Shown: positions 1-10,669 of the stretch, piece by piece | How positions within the stretch are numbered: the stretch's first letter is position 1 | How the letters are laid out: every line of letters begins with the position of its first letter | Origin: Streptomyces muensis | GTDB lineage: Bacteria > Actinomycetota > Actinomycetes > Streptomycetales > Streptomycetaceae | Assembly (NCBI RefSeq): GCF_021474425.1 | Contig: NZ_JAKEIP010000032.1 | Span: 1-56,302 of the forward strand | Reading direction: 5' to 3' | Length of the DNA: 56,302 bases | Notes under the pieces: model-generated | What the model was told of the DNA's origin: nothing | Database searches by the model: none | What the model saw: only the letters and a program-made list of their open reading frames with translations | Made by a program: the position numbers and the translations under genes

Positions 1-47
1 GCTCCGCCCCTTCGACCCCGCCAGGGGGCTCTGCCCCCTGGACCCCC
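1..47. repeat. Intergenic repeat, copy 1 (inverted copy at 32208-32254)
   Basis: These 47 bases are identical, in reverse complement, to 32208-32254. The core is a hairpin with 9-bp arms at 21-29 and 33-41 (CCAGGGGGC / GCCCCCTGG) around a TCT loop. Further on, the segment around 64-85 (CCTCAAACGCCGGACGG) again resembles the flank of the other copy. It looks like a dispersed Streptomyces intergenic palindrome and may act as a transcription terminator. It lies at the very edge of the window, downstream of the MMPL gene. Confidence 0.8.
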
Positions 48-145
48 ATCGGCCTTCGGCCTCGTCCTCAAACGCCGGACGGGCTGAAGATGCCTGGCGG
101 AGCCCCCTGCAGGTGGGTGGGGGATCGGGATGGCGAGACTCGTCC

Positions 146-2278
146 TCACGCGCCGGGCTGGCCGGCGTGCACCTGGTCGGGCTGTTTCTCGCTTTGTGCC
201 AGTTGATGTGGCCACCAGACCTTCGGGCCAATGTCCAGGAACAGGGACGTCACCAGGATCGAGCGGACGATGAAGGTGTCCAGGAGGACGCCCAGGGCTA
301 CGGTGAAGCCGATTTCGGCGAAGGCGACCATGGGGAGGGTGCCCAGGGCGGCGAAGGTGCCGGCGAGGACGAGGCCGGCTGAGGTGATGACCGCGCCGGT
401 GGCGGCGAGGCCGGTGATGACGCCGGGGCGGGTGCCCTGGTGGGCTGCTTCCTCGCGGATGCGGGTGGTGAGGAAGATGTTGTAGTCGATGCCCAGGGCT
501 ACCAGGAAGACGAAGACGAAGAGGGGGAAGTCGGTCGACTCGCCCGCGTAGTCGAAGAGGTGGCGGAAGGCGAGTGCGCTGATGCCGAGGGCGGCCGCGA
601 AGGACAGGATCACCGTGCCGATCAGCAGGAGCGGGGCGATCAGGGCGCGGAGCAGGGCGCAGAGGATCAGCAGGACCACCAGCAGGACCAGCGGGATGAT
701 CAGTATGTTGTCGTGGGTCGTCGCCTCGTCCATGTCGAGCAGTGCCGCCGTACCGCCGCCGACCTGGGCATCCGCGTCCGGTACCGCGTGGACGGCGTCG
801 CGGACTCGTTCGACGGTCTGTTTCGCGGCCTCGCTGTCGGCGGGGGCGGTCATCGTCGCCTCGAAGAGCACCTTGCCTTCGTAGGAGGGTTCTGTGCCTG
901 GTGGGAGGCCGAGGGAGGTGGGGACGACGCCCTCGGTCGCGGCCACGGCTCGGCCCACCTGTACGGCCTGGGCCTGGTTGCTGATGATGACCAGGGGGTC
1001 GCCGCTGCCGGCCGGGAAGTAGCGCTCGGAGATCTCCTGGCCGGTGATGGAGTCGGGTTTGTCCGTGAAGGCGTCGGCGTTGCTCAGGCCCTCGGCGCGG
1101 AGCTGGATCAGGCCGAGGGAGCAGACGGCGAGGGCGATGGCCGTGACCGTCCAGACCATGCGGGGACGGTGGGCGATACGGCGGCCCATGCGGGCCCAGA
1201 TGCCTCGGGTCTCCGGGTTCTCCGTGCCCAGGTGGGGGATCACCGGCCAGAAGATCCAGCGGCCGAAGATGACCAGGAGGGCCGGGAACAGGGTGAGCAT
1301 CGCGATCAGGGCCACCGCGACGCCGATCGCCGCCACCGGGCCGAGGCCGCGCGTCGAGTTCATCTCCGCCGCCAGCAGCACCAGCATGCTCAGCACGACG
1401 GTCGCGCCGGAGGCGATCACCGCCGGGCCCGCGCGGTGCAGGGCCAGGGCCATCGCCTCGTGGCGGTCCTCGTGACGGCGGAGTTCTTCCCGGTAGCGGG
1501 CGACCAGCAGCAGTGCGTAGTCCGTGCCCGCGCCGAAGACCAGGACCGTGAGGATGCCGGCGCTCTGGCCGTTCACCGTCAGGCCCGCGTGTTCCGCCAG
1601 GAGATAGATGAAGGCCTGCGCGCTGAACAGGGCGACGATCACGGCGACGAGGGGGACCAGGAGCAGGGTCGGGCTGCGGTAGGTGATCAGGAGCATGACG
1701 ATGACGACCGCCATCGCAGAGAGCAGCAGGGTGGAGTCGATGCCCTCGAAGGCTTCGGAGAAGTCGGCGGAGGTGCCGCCGGGGCCCGTGATGTGCACGG
1801 CGAGTCCGGCACCGCCCGTGCCGACGACGTCCCTGATGGAGTCGACGGCGGGCGCGATGCGTTCCCAGCCCTTCTCGTCCATCGTGATCGGGACCTGGAC
1901 CTGGGCCGCCTGCGGGTCCACCTCGCGGTTGAAGACCGGGCCGCGGGTCTCGGCGCCGCGGATGCCGTGGTCGGTGAGCTGCTTGAGCCGGGCGACGTCC
2001 TCGGTGATCGCCGCCCGGTCCTGGGCCGTCAGGCCGCCGTCACGGGCGTAGACGACGATCGCCGGGATCTGCTCCGGCCTGAAGTTCTCGGAGACTTCCA
2101 GGACTTGGGTGGATTCCGCGGACCCCGGCAGCCAGGACGCCGCGTCGTTGTCCTGTGCGTCGGTCAGCTTCTGTGCGAGCGGCGCCGTCAGGAACAGCGC
2201 CAGCAGCCACAGCACCAGCACGACCCACTTGGCACGCCGCCCGCAGACCAGATGCGCGACACCGCGGTTCTTCTTCAT
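146..2278 (-). CDS. MMPL/RND-family membrane transporter
   Basis: A 710-residue integral membrane exporter of the MMPL branch of the RND superfamily, which moves lipids or other hydrophobic compounds using the proton gradient. It shows the expected two-fold layout: a leading helix (about residues 13-35), a large extracytoplasmic loop, a bundle of helices, and then the same plan again. The paired proton-relay signatures are visible as [18 protein letters not shown] in the first half and [15 protein letters not shown] in the second. The frame stays open further upstream, but the extra residues are not membrane-protein-like, so I start at ATG 2278 (GTG 2284 is possible). It is divergent from rpe, with 161 bp between them. 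The substrate cannot be read from the sequence. Confidence 0.9.
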   Translation of the reverse strand: MKKNRGVAHLVCGRRAKWVVLVLWLLALFLTAPLAQKLTDAQDNDAASWLPGSAESTQVLEVSENFRPEQIPAIVVYARDGGLTAQDRAAITEDVARLKQLTDHGIRGAETRGPVFNREVDPQAAQVQVPITMDEKGWERIAPAVDSIRDVVGTGGAGLAVHITGPGGTSADFSEAFEGIDSTLLLSAMAVVIVMLLITYRSPTLLLVPLVAVIVALFSAQAFIYLLAEHAGLTVNGQSAGILTVLVFGAGTDYALLLVARYREELRRHEDRHEAMALALHRAGPAVIASGATVVLSMLVLLAAEMNSTRGLGPVAAIGVAVALIAMLTLFPALLVIFGRWIFWPVIPHLGTENPETRGIWARMGRRIAHRPRMVWTVTAIALAVCSLGLIQLRAEGLSNADAFTDKPDSITGQEISERYFPAGSGDPLVIISNQAQAVQVGRAVAATEGVVPTSLGLPPGTEPSYEGKVLFEATMTAPADSEAAKQTVERVRDAVHAVPDADAQVGGGTAALLDMDEATTHDNILIIPLVLLVVLLILCALLRALIAPLLLIGTVILSFAAALGISALAFRHLFDYAGESTDFPLFVFVFLVALGIDYNIFLTTRIREEAAHQGTRPGVITGLAATGAVITSAGLVLAGTFAALGTLPMVAFAEIGFTVALGVLLDTFIVRSILVTSLFLDIGPKVWWPHQLAQSEKQPDQVHAGQPGA

Positions 2279-2439
2279 ATCCACCCCCGCGACCGCGCCC
2301 CGTAAGGGGTGCGCGACCGGGACATTTGCGGCTCCGCCGGGCGGGCACGACCCGCCGTGGACGGTCCGCGGCGAACATACGACCGTTTCCTTCCCGGACC
2401 GATGCTGCTCACCCCCGGAGGGCATGGCAGGCTTGGGTC

Positions 2440-3126
2440 ATGGCCGTGCAGATCAACCCCAGCATCCTGTCCGCCGACTTCGCTCGCCTCGCGGACGAGG
2501 CGAAGGCGGTCGAGGGAGCCGACTTCCTCCACGTCGACGTCATGGACAACCATTTCGTCCCGAACCTCACGCTCGGCGTGCCGGTCGTAGAGTCCTTGGC
2601 CCGTGCGACGGACACCCCGCTGGACTGCCATCTGATGATCGAGGCCCCCGATCGGTGGGCGCCCCAGTACGTCGAGGCGGGGGCCTCCTCCGTCACCTTC
2701 CATGTCGAGGCCGCCGCCGCCCCCGTGCGGCTCGCCCGGGAGATCAGGGCCAAGGGCGCCCGCGCCTCCATGGCGCTCAAGCCCGCGACGCCCATCGAGC
2801 CGTACGAGGATCTGCTCCCCGAACTCGACATGCTGCTGATCATGACGGTCGAGCCGGGCTTCGGTGGTCAGGCGTTTCTCGACATCATGCTTCCGAAGAT
2901 CCGCCGCACTCGCGAGTTGATCAGCAAGCACGGCCTTCAGCTGTGGCTCCAGGTGGACGGCGGGGTCTCGGCCGCCACCATCGAGCGGTGCGCCGAGGCG
3001 GGCGCGGACGTATTCGTGGCCGGTTCGGCGGTGTACGGGGCCGAGGACCCCGCCGAGGCGGTACGTGCATTGCGCAAGCAGGCGGAGGGCGTCACGAAGA
3101 CCGCCGCCTGGGCATGCGACCACTGA
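2440..3126 (+). CDS. rpe: Ribulose-phosphate 3-epimerase
   Basis: A cytosolic (beta/alpha)8-barrel enzyme of the pentose phosphate pathway that interconverts D-ribulose 5-phosphate and D-xylulose 5-phosphate. At 228 residues it has the normal family length. Signature stretches are all present: NPSILSADF at the N-terminus, the metal-binding [18 protein letters not shown], the phosphate-side [10 protein letters not shown], and VDGGV near the C-terminus. The frame is open back to 2155, but homology begins only at MAVQINPS, so ATG 2440 is chosen. A sugar-binding SorC-type regulator follows in the same direction 102 bp later and might respond to a sugar phosphate. Confidence 0.96.
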   Translation: MAVQINPSILSADFARLADEAKAVEGADFLHVDVMDNHFVPNLTLGVPVVESLARATDTPLDCHLMIEAPDRWAPQYVEAGASSVTFHVEAAAAPVRLAREIRAKGARASMALKPATPIEPYEDLLPELDMLLIMTVEPGFGGQAFLDIMLPKIRRTRELISKHGLQLWLQVDGGVSAATIERCAEAGADVFVAGSAVYGAEDPAEAVRALRKQAEGVTKTAAWACDH

Positions 3127-3228
3127 GCCAAGGGAACGTGAACGGCGCCCATCTGGGCGGATCAAGAGCGCCGGATCTGCAAGGATGAACGGCGAATCCA
3201 GAGTGTGAACAGCAGTGAGGAGATCGCC

Positions 3229-4248
3229 GTGTCGGGTATGTCGGCGGGCCGGTCAGCCATGCGGATGGGACCCGCTGAGCTGGTGCAGGCGGCGGCCATG
3301 GCCCGCCGCTTCTACCTCGAGGGCAAGTCCAAGATCCAGATCGCGGAGGAGTTCGGCGTCAGCCGCTTCAAGGTGGCCCGGGTCCTGGAGACCGCTCTCG
3401 AACGGGATCTGGTGCGCATCGAGATCCGAGTCCCGGCCGAGCTGGACGCGGAGCGCTCGGACGCGCTGCGCGCCCGTTACGGCCTCAGGCACGCCGTCGT
3501 GGTGGAGTCCCCGGCCGAGGCCGAGGAGACGCCCGACCCGGAGAACCTGGGAGAAGTGGCCGCCGACCTGCTCGGCGAGCTGGTCAACGAGGGGGATGTG
3601 CTGGGCCTGGCCTGGGGCCGGTCCACCATCCACATGGCGGCCGCCCTCGACCGGCTGCCGCCCTGCACGGTGGTGCAGCTGACGGGCGTGTACGACGCCG
3701 GGACCGCCGAGCGCGGTTCCGTGGAAGCCGTACGACGGGCCGCGCAGGTCTCCGGCGGCGACGCGCACCCCATCTACGCGCCGATGCTGCTGCCGGACGC
3801 GGCGACCGCGGCGGCGCTGCGCCACCAGACCGGGATCGCCCGGGCCTTCGAGTACTTCGACAAGGTCACGGTCGCCTGTGTCTCCATCGGCTCCTGGGAA
3901 CCGGGCATCTCGACGGTGCACGACATGCTCAGCGACGAGGAGCGGGCCCACTACGCCTCGCTCGGCGTCGCCGCCGAGATGTCCGCGCACCTCTTCGACG
4001 CCGAGGGGCGCCGGGTCGGACGGGACCTCGGGGAGCGGTGCATCACCGTCAAGGCGGACCAGCTCCGCCGTATCCCGGAGGTCGTCGCCATCGCGGGCGG
4101 GGCGCGCAAGGCCGCCGCGATCGACGCGGTGCTGCGCTCCGGGCTCGTCACCAGCCTGGTGACGGACACCTCGGCGGCGGACGTGCTGATGACGGCGGGT
4201 ACGACCCCGAAGTCGGCGCTCAACAGGTCCGACCCGGACGGACAGTGA
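3229..4248 (+). CDS. SorC-family sugar-binding transcriptional regulator
   Basis: A 339-residue regulator of the SorC/DeoR-like class. The N-terminus has a helix-turn-helix (KSKIQIAEEFGVSRFKVARVL, about residues 30-50 in all). It is followed by the large C-terminal effector domain related to glucosamine-6-phosphate deaminases, with the motif GLAWGRSTIHMAAAL near residue 125. Members usually bind a phosphorylated sugar and control carbohydrate genes. I choose GTG 3229 because a strong GAGGAG sits 6 bp upstream; GTG 3205 is the longest alternative. It may be co-transcribed with rpe, but the ligand is unknown. Confidence 0.88.
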   Translation: MSGMSAGRSAMRMGPAELVQAAAMARRFYLEGKSKIQIAEEFGVSRFKVARVLETALERDLVRIEIRVPAELDAERSDALRARYGLRHAVVVESPAEAEETPDPENLGEVAADLLGELVNEGDVLGLAWGRSTIHMAAALDRLPPCTVVQLTGVYDAGTAERGSVEAVRRAAQVSGGDAHPIYAPMLLPDAATAAALRHQTGIARAFEYFDKVTVACVSIGSWEPGISTVHDMLSDEERAHYASLGVAAEMSAHLFDAEGRRVGRDLGERCITVKADQLRRIPEVVAIAGGARKAAAIDAVLRSGLVTSLVTDTSAADVLMTAGTTPKSALNRSDPDGQ

Positions 4249-4323
4249 CGGTGTGTCAGCGGGGGGCGGCCGGTGGCCGCCCCCTCGTTCATCGACGATC
4301 ACTACGAACTCGGCGGTACTGAG

Positions 4324-4635
4324 ATGACGGACCTCGCGGTCACGCTGGACCTCGACGGGGTGACGGACAAGGCGGGCCTGATGGACCGCTGTGCCCTGAC
4401 CCTGGAGTTCCCCGACTGGTTCGGCCGCAACTGGGACGCCCTCGCCGACAGCCTCTCCGATCCCTCCGTGTGGCCCGCGGACGCCGCGGACGGGCTGCTG
4501 GTCGTCGTACGGAACTGGCAGCCGTACGCGAAGGCGCGGCCCGAGGAGTGGGAGATCGCCCAGGAGGTGTTCTCCGCGGCCGTGGACCGGGCGCCGTCGC
4601 TCACTGTCATGCTCGCTCTCGGAGGATCCTCCTAA
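4324..4635 (+). CDS. Barstar-family ribonuclease-inhibitor-like protein
   Basis: A 103-residue acidic protein matching the barstar fold: an N-terminal strand and helix (ITDK-type DGVTDKAGLMDRCA), then the family hallmark FPDWFGRNWDALADSL, and a C-terminal LTVMLALG strand. Barstar itself blocks the ribonuclease barnase, and Streptomyces has related inhibitors of guanyl-specific RNases. No barnase-like gene is visible nearby, so the partner is unknown. ATG 4324 matches the family start; the 17 extra residues from 4273 are rejected. The stop overlaps a perfect 12-bp palindrome, GGAGGATCCTCC (4621-4632). Confidence 0.85.
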   Translation: MTDLAVTLDLDGVTDKAGLMDRCALTLEFPDWFGRNWDALADSLSDPSVWPADAADGLLVVVRNWQPYAKARPEEWEIAQEVFSAAVDRAPSLTVMLALGGSS

Positions 4636-4725
4636 GGCCCCTCTGACCTGCTTGTATGAAGCGACCGTGCATCACGATCCGGTCAGCATGGGACAATGAA
4701 GTACGTGCTCTTCTCCCCTGGCTGA

Positions 4726-6210
<1,485 letters not shown>

Positions 6211-6279
6211 CGCCTCGTCAACGCCGGTTCGCCCAATAGCTCGGGTACGGCTGTGTGAGGGCGGCCGCGGGTTCGTCGT

Positions 6280-6362
6280 GGCTGGTCGCGCAGTTCCCCG
6301 CGCCCCTTTAGGTGCGTGCAGTGGACGCCCCTTCAGGGGCGCGGGGAACTGCGCGACCAGCC
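6280..6362. repeat. Long palindromic intergenic repeat
   Basis: Perfect 28-bp inverted arms at 6280-6307 and 6335-6362 enclose a 27-base loop. The arm contains GCGCAGTTCCCCGCGCCCC, a phrase that recurs as single arms near 8615-8653 and 47334-47370 in this window. Placed 70 bp after guaB1, the hairpin could end its transcription, but its recurrence marks it as a dispersed element of the genome. Confidence 0.9.
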
Positions 6363-6380
6363 CCCACGCAGCCGCACCTT

Positions 6381-6478
6381 GCAATGGTCGAAAGCCCCCC
6401 TGCAACGAACGTTCACCCAGTCGCCAGACACGCAATGATCATGCGGGCATACGCAAGGTTGCTGCATTTCATCCGCAA
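6381..6478 (+). promoter_or_regulatory. Helically phased GCAA repeat array before the permease gene
   Basis: Five GCAA cores start at 6381, 6402, 6432, 6453 and 6475, that is 21, 30, 21 and 22 bases apart, close to two or three helical turns. The fuller copies read TGCAACGAACG (6401) and CGCAACGTC (6474). A candidate -10 TAGGCT lies at 6491-6496 with only a weak -35. Phased half-sites are typical of Lrp/AsnC octamers, and an Lrp gene is in the operon downstream. The same motif recurs before the amidase gene at 10670-10730. The binding protein is inferred. Confidence 0.6.
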
Positions 6479-6604
6479 CGTCACTCCTCATAGGCTGTCG
6501 CCTCGTACGTGGCGTGGCAGGGACCCCGCTCGGTCGGGTTCCTGCTGTCGCAGGGTGCCGCCGGTCCCCGCCGCGCCGAGAGGCAGCGACGAAGGAGTCA
6601 GCGC

Positions 6605-8086
6605 GTGCTCGACCAAGGCGCACCACCGCAGAACCGCCCCCAGACCGGCCCACCGTCCCCGGGCGTCGGCGCGCGCCTCATGCGTCGCAAGCCGGTGGAA
6701 CACCTGGTCGCGGAGGGTGGCCAGGGTGAGGGAGGGTCGCTCAAGCGCTCCCTCGGCATGTGGCAGCTGACCATGATCAGCATCGGTGCCACCCTCGGCA
6801 CCGGCATCTTCGTCGTCCTCGGCGACGCCGTCCCGGAGGCCGGCCCGGCCGTCACCCTGGCCTTCGTGATCGCCGGTCTGACGGCGCTCTTCTCGGCCCT
6901 GTCGTACGCCGAACTGGCCGGCAGCATCCCGGTCGCCGGCTCCTCGTACTCGTATGCGTACGCAACGATGGGTGAGCTCGTCGCCTGGGTCTGCGGCTGG
7001 TGTCTGGTGCTGGAGTACGGCGTCTCGGTGGCCGCGGTAGCCGTCGGCTGGGGCGAGTACCTCAACGAGCTGCTCGACGGGACGATAGGCGTCACCATCC
7101 CGTCCGTGCTCTCCTCGGCGCCCGGCGAGGGCGGGATCATCAACCTGCCCGCGCTGATCGTCGTCCTGCTGGCGATGGTGTTCCTGCTCGGCGGTGTCCG
7201 CGAGTCCGCACGCGCCAACACGATCATGGTCGCCGTCAAGATCGCCGCGCTGGTGCTGTTCTGCGCCGTCGGCTTCATGGGCTTCAAGTCCGGCAACTAC
7301 TCGGACTTCATGCCGCTCGGCATGGCCGGCGTGAGCGCCGCGGGTGCGACGCTCTTCTTCTCGTACATCGGCTTCGACGCCGCCTCCACCGCCGGTGAGG
7401 AGGCCAAGGACCCCAAGAAGGACCTGCCGCGGGCGATCATGCTGTCGCTGATCATCGTGACGGCGCTGTACGTGCTCGTCGCGGGCGTCGCCGTCGGCGC
7501 CTGGAACTGGACCAAGTTCGAGGGCTCCGAGGCCTCCCTCGCCGCGATCATGAACGACGTCAGCGGCCAGAGCTTCTGGGGCACACTGCTCGCCCTCGGC
7601 GCCGTCATCTCCATCGCGAGCGTCGTCCTGACCGTGCTCTACGGCCAGACCCGCATCCTCTTCGCGATGTCCCGCGACGGCCTGGTGCCCAGGGCGCTCG
7701 GCAAGGTCCACCGGAAGACCGGTGCGCCGCGGCTCAACACGATCATCGTGTCCCTGTTCTGCGGTGTGCTCGCCGCCCTCATCCCGCTGGGCAAGCTCGT
7801 CGACGCCACCAGCATCGGCACGCTGTTCGCCTTCGCGCTGGTCAACATCGCGGTGATCGTGCTGCGCGTGAAGCGGCCCGAGCTCGAGCGCACGTTCAGG
7901 GTGCCGTTCGGGCCGGTGCTGCCGGTGCTGGGCTTCCTGTTCTGCGCGTACAACATGTTCAGCCTCGACACCGTGACCTGGGTGGTCTTCGGGTGCTGGA
8001 TGGCCGCCGGACTCGTGTTCTACTTCCTGTACGGCTATCGCCGTTCCCGTCTTGCCGCGCAAGCAGCCACGCCAGAAGTGAAGTGA
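6605..8086 (+). CDS. Cationic amino-acid (CAT-type) APC permease
   Basis: A 493-residue membrane transporter with about 12-13 hydrophobic segments. The first helix carries the APC hallmark ISIGATLGTGIFVVLG. The middle has FFSYIGFDAASTAGEEAKDP, characteristic of the CAT branch, whose members take up arginine, lysine and sometimes other amino acids. Start GTG 6605 is supported by GAAGGAG seven bases upstream (6591-6597); the 32 residues upstream in frame look non-coding. The Lrp-type regulator begins 10 bp after its stop, so the two are one operon. The promoter region carries the phased GCAA array shared with the amidase/monooxygenase operon 2.7 kb downstream, which suggests basic amino acids as the cargo. 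Confidence 0.9.
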   Translation: MLDQGAPPQNRPQTGPPSPGVGARLMRRKPVEHLVAEGGQGEGGSLKRSLGMWQLTMISIGATLGTGIFVVLGDAVPEAGPAVTLAFVIAGLTALFSALSYAELAGSIPVAGSSYSYAYATMGELVAWVCGWCLVLEYGVSVAAVAVGWGEYLNELLDGTIGVTIPSVLSSAPGEGGIINLPALIVVLLAMVFLLGGVRESARANTIMVAVKIAALVLFCAVGFMGFKSGNYSDFMPLGMAGVSAAGATLFFSYIGFDAASTAGEEAKDPKKDLPRAIMLSLIIVTALYVLVAGVAVGAWNWTKFEGSEASLAAIMNDVSGQSFWGTLLALGAVISIASVVLTVLYGQTRILFAMSRDGLVPRALGKVHRKTGAPRLNTIIVSLFCGVLAALIPLGKLVDATSIGTLFAFALVNIAVIVLRVKRPELERTFRVPFGPVLPVLGFLFCAYNMFSLDTVTWVVFGCWMAAGLVFYFLYGYRRSRLAAQAATPEVK

Positions 8087-8096
8087 ACCACCCGCA

Positions 8097-8549
8097 GTGC
8101 TGAACGATCTCGACGAACGCATCGTGCACGCCCTCGCCGAGGACGCCCGCCGCTCCTACGCGGACATCGGGCAGCTCGTCGGCCTGTCCGCGCCCGCCGT
8201 GAAGCGGCGCGTGGACCGGCTGCGCGCCACCGGGGCCATCACCGGCTTCACCGTACGGGTGGACCCGTCGGCCCTCGGCTGGGAGACCGAAGGGTTCGTC
8301 GAGATCTACTGCCGCCACAACACCTCGCCGGAGACGATTCGGCGAGGGCTCGAGCGGTATCAGGAGGTCGTCGCCGCGTCCACCGTCACCGGGGACGCGG
8401 ACGCGGTCGTGCAGGTGTTCGCCTCGGACATGCGGCACTTCGAGCGGGTGCTGGAGCGGATCGCGGGGGAGCCGTTCGTGGAGCGGACCAAGTCGGTGCT
8501 GGTGTTGTCGCCGTTGCTGCGGAGGTTCTCCTCCGGGTCGCCGACGTAG
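8097..8549 (+). CDS. Lrp/AsnC-family transcriptional regulator
   Basis: A 150-residue regulator with an N-terminal winged helix-turn-helix (LNDLDERIVHALAEDARRS then GLSAPAVKRRVDRL) and a C-terminal RAM ligand-binding domain (VTGDADAVVQVFA). Proteins of this family form octamers, wrap DNA carrying phased half-sites and sense amino acids. GTG 8097 lies 10 bp after the permease stop, so the regulator is translated from the permease mRNA and probably senses the imported amino acid. The phased GCAA arrays at 6381-6478 and 10670-10730 are its most obvious candidate targets; this link is inferred from position only. Confidence 0.93.
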   Translation: MLNDLDERIVHALAEDARRSYADIGQLVGLSAPAVKRRVDRLRATGAITGFTVRVDPSALGWETEGFVEIYCRHNTSPETIRRGLERYQEVVAASTVTGDADAVVQVFASDMRHFERVLERIAGEPFVERTKSVLVLSPLLRRFSSGSPT

Positions 8550-8614
8550 CGCTCCGCGGGGTGGGCAGGGTGAGGGGGGTGCCTCGTCATGTCGTTCCTC
8601 GTCTGCGGCTTCGT

Positions 8615-8653
8615 TGTGGCTGGGCGCGCAGTTCCCCGCGCCCCTAAGGGCGC
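8615..8653. repeat. Dispersed intergenic repeat, single arm
   Basis: Contains GCGCAGTTCCCCGCGCCCCT, the arm sequence of the long palindrome at 6280-6362, followed by a short local GCGCCCCTAAGGGCGC palindrome that can fold. It lies in the 257-bp gap between the Lrp gene and the MFS gene, where I see no other gene. Confidence 0.8.
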
Positions 8654-8806
8654 TAGTGCCTGCGTCTATTTCGCCTGCGCTCCCGCGCCAGGGGCGCCTA
8701 CCATCGGTGCCATGACCTGGCGACATTGATCCACCAGCCGTGCCTCCCGAGGGCCGCCTCGGGCGCCGTACATCCGGTGTCCGAACAGTCCCTGCGGGAA
8801 GGCCTC

Positions 8807-10003
8807 ATGACACTCTCACCTGCACGCGTGCCCGCCACCGGCGTCCGCCGCCTCACGGCCACGCTGTACGGCTACTCGTTCCTCGACGACTTCGTCCTGC
8901 TCTACCCGGTGTACGCGCTGCTGTTCGCCGACACCGGTCTGTCGCTCTGGCAGATCTCCTCCCTGTTCGCCCTGTGGTCGATCACCGGCGTCCTGCTGGA
9001 GGTCCCCTCCGGCGCCTGGGCCGACACCGTGTCGCGGCGCCGGCTGCTGTGGATCGGCCCGCTGCTCACCGCCGTCGGCTTCGCACTGTGGGTCGTCACC
9101 CCCTCGTACTGGGCCTTCGCGGTCGGCTTCGTGCTGTGGGGCGCCGGCGGAGCGCTCGGCTCCGGTGCGCTGGAGGCGCTGGTGTACGACGAGCTGGACC
9201 GGCTGGGTGCCGCCGACCAGTACGCGAGGGTCATGGGCCGGGCCCGGGCCGCGCGACTGGTGGGCACGATGGGCTCCGCCGGTCTCGCGGGGCCGGCCTT
9301 CGCGCTCGGCGGTTACCCCGTGGTCGGCGCGGCCAGCATCCTCGTCTGTCTGCTGACCGCCGCCACGGCGACCCGGTTCCCCGAGCACCGGGTGCGGCCG
9401 GCCACGGGGGAGGAGAGCTGGGCGACGACCCTGCGGACCGGGCTCGCCGAGGTCCGCGCTGACCGTTCCGTACGGGGTGCGCTGCTGCTGATCCCCGCAG
9501 TCGCCGCCGTCTGGGGCGCCCTCGACGAGTACACCCCGCTGCTGGTCCGGGACATCGGCGTCGCCGAGGCCACCGTCCCCTATCTGATCCTGCTGATCTG
9601 GGCCGGCGTCACCGCCGGAAGCCTCCTGACCGGACCGGCCGAACGCCTCGGCACGAGGGGACTCGCGGTACTGCTCGCGGCCGCCGCCCTCGCCATGGCC
9701 GTGGGCGCCGTCGCCGGCTCGGTGGCCGGCATCGCCCTCGTGGGCCTCGCCTTCGGCGGGTTCCAGGTGGCGGAGGTCCTCGCCGACGTCCGTCTCCAGC
9801 ACCGCATCGACGACTCCCGCAGGGCCACGCTCACCTCCGTCGCGAGCCTGGGCACGGAGTTGGCCACGGTCGCCACGTTCGCCCTGTACGCGCTGCTCGG
9901 CACGGAACTGGCACACAGCACGGTGTTCGCGGTGCTGGCGATCCCGTACCTGGTGACCGCGCTGGCGCTGACTAGAAGTCGGGCCGCCACGGCACGACCG
10001 TGA
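8807..10003 (+). CDS. MFS transporter
   Basis: A 398-residue major facilitator superfamily protein with about 12 hydrophobic segments and the loop 2-3 signature reduced to GAWADTVSRRRLL. It resembles drug-resistance or metabolite efflux members; the substrate is not readable. ATG 8807 is preferred over 8726 because the first membrane-like stretch and a GGGAAGG ribosome-binding site (8796-8802) fit it. The 3' end overlaps the convergent small secreted-protein gene by 32 bp, which rules out an independent terminator between them. It sits between the permease-Lrp operon and the amidase operon, and whether it belongs to the same pathway is unclear. Confidence 0.85.
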   Translation: MTLSPARVPATGVRRLTATLYGYSFLDDFVLLYPVYALLFADTGLSLWQISSLFALWSITGVLLEVPSGAWADTVSRRRLLWIGPLLTAVGFALWVVTPSYWAFAVGFVLWGAGGALGSGALEALVYDELDRLGAADQYARVMGRARAARLVGTMGSAGLAGPAFALGGYPVVGAASILVCLLTAATATRFPEHRVRPATGEESWATTLRTGLAEVRADRSVRGALLLIPAVAAVWGALDEYTPLLVRDIGVAEATVPYLILLIWAGVTAGSLLTGPAERLGTRGLAVLLAAAALAMAVGAVAGSVAGIALVGLAFGGFQVAEVLADVRLQHRIDDSRRATLTSVASLGTELATVATFALYALLGTELAHSTVFAVLAIPYLVTALALTRSRAATARP

Positions 10004-10514
10004 AGTCCCCGGTGCCCTTCTTGACCCTCTCGAAGGGCGCCGAACTCACGCACTTGGGCAGCTCCTTGGTCTCGACGGGGTTGCCCGTCGACGCCCAGCT
10101 GTAGCCGAGCCGGTCGCGGTTGCCGAGGTCGTGGACGGTGACACCGACCCGCTTGCCCTCGGCGCCCGGCAGGTCGGAAGAGGTGATGACGCCGGACACG
10201 ACCGCCACCTTGCCGCCGGTCAGCAGACAGTCGACCTTCGCCTTCGCCCGGGCGCCCTCGCCGTCGAGGTAGTGGCTGAACTCGAAGGTGCCGGTGGCCT
10301 TCGTCGGGTCGGCGGTGTCCTTGGCCGCCAGATGCGCGTCGAAGGAGAACGTGATGTCGTCCCCGGCCGAGCGGTACAGCTTCGCGGTGCCGGTGAGCGC
10401 GGCGGCCTCCCGCTGCCGGGATGCGTCCGAGTGCGACGCCGTGGCGGCCGAGGCCGCCCCGGCCGTGAGCAGCAGCGCGGAGCCGAGCACGACGATCTTG
10501 GTGAAGTGGTTCAT
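9972..10514 (-). CDS. Small secreted protein of unknown function
   Basis: A 180-residue protein with a clear Sec signal peptide (MNHFTKIVVLGSALLLTAGA, cleavage likely after about residue 23). The mature part is soluble, beta-rich in appearance, and contains two cysteines (VDCLL and PKCVS) that could form a disulfide. I do not recognise the family. It ends inside the last codons of the convergent MFS gene. Its start lies 299 bp from the amidase start, so the region between holds divergent promoters and the GCAA array. Confidence 0.75.
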   Translation of the reverse strand: MNHFTKIVVLGSALLLTAGAASAATASHSDASRQREAAALTGTAKLYRSAGDDITFSFDAHLAAKDTADPTKATGTFEFSHYLDGEGARAKAKVDCLLTGGKVAVVSGVITSSDLPGAEGKRVGVTVHDLGNRDRLGYSWASTGNPVETKELPKCVSSAPFERVKKGTGDFTVVPWRPDF

Positions 10515-10669
10515 CGCGGTCCTTTCGGCAGGTCAAGCGGACGGTTCCCACTCTCCCGGCGCCATGCTCGCGGCACATCGCGCCGGAGACGGGTCCCCGC
10601 CTCCGCCGCCAGGCGGGGACGCCGCAGAGCTCTGCGCCGCTGGGACGAGCGGGCCTACGCCCGAGGTCG

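Noticed and set aside
440..2305. 621-codon open frame on the plus strand across the MMPL gene
   Set aside because: Shadow of the minus-strand MMPL gene; the translation is Asp/Gly/Gln-rich low-complexity without any domain.
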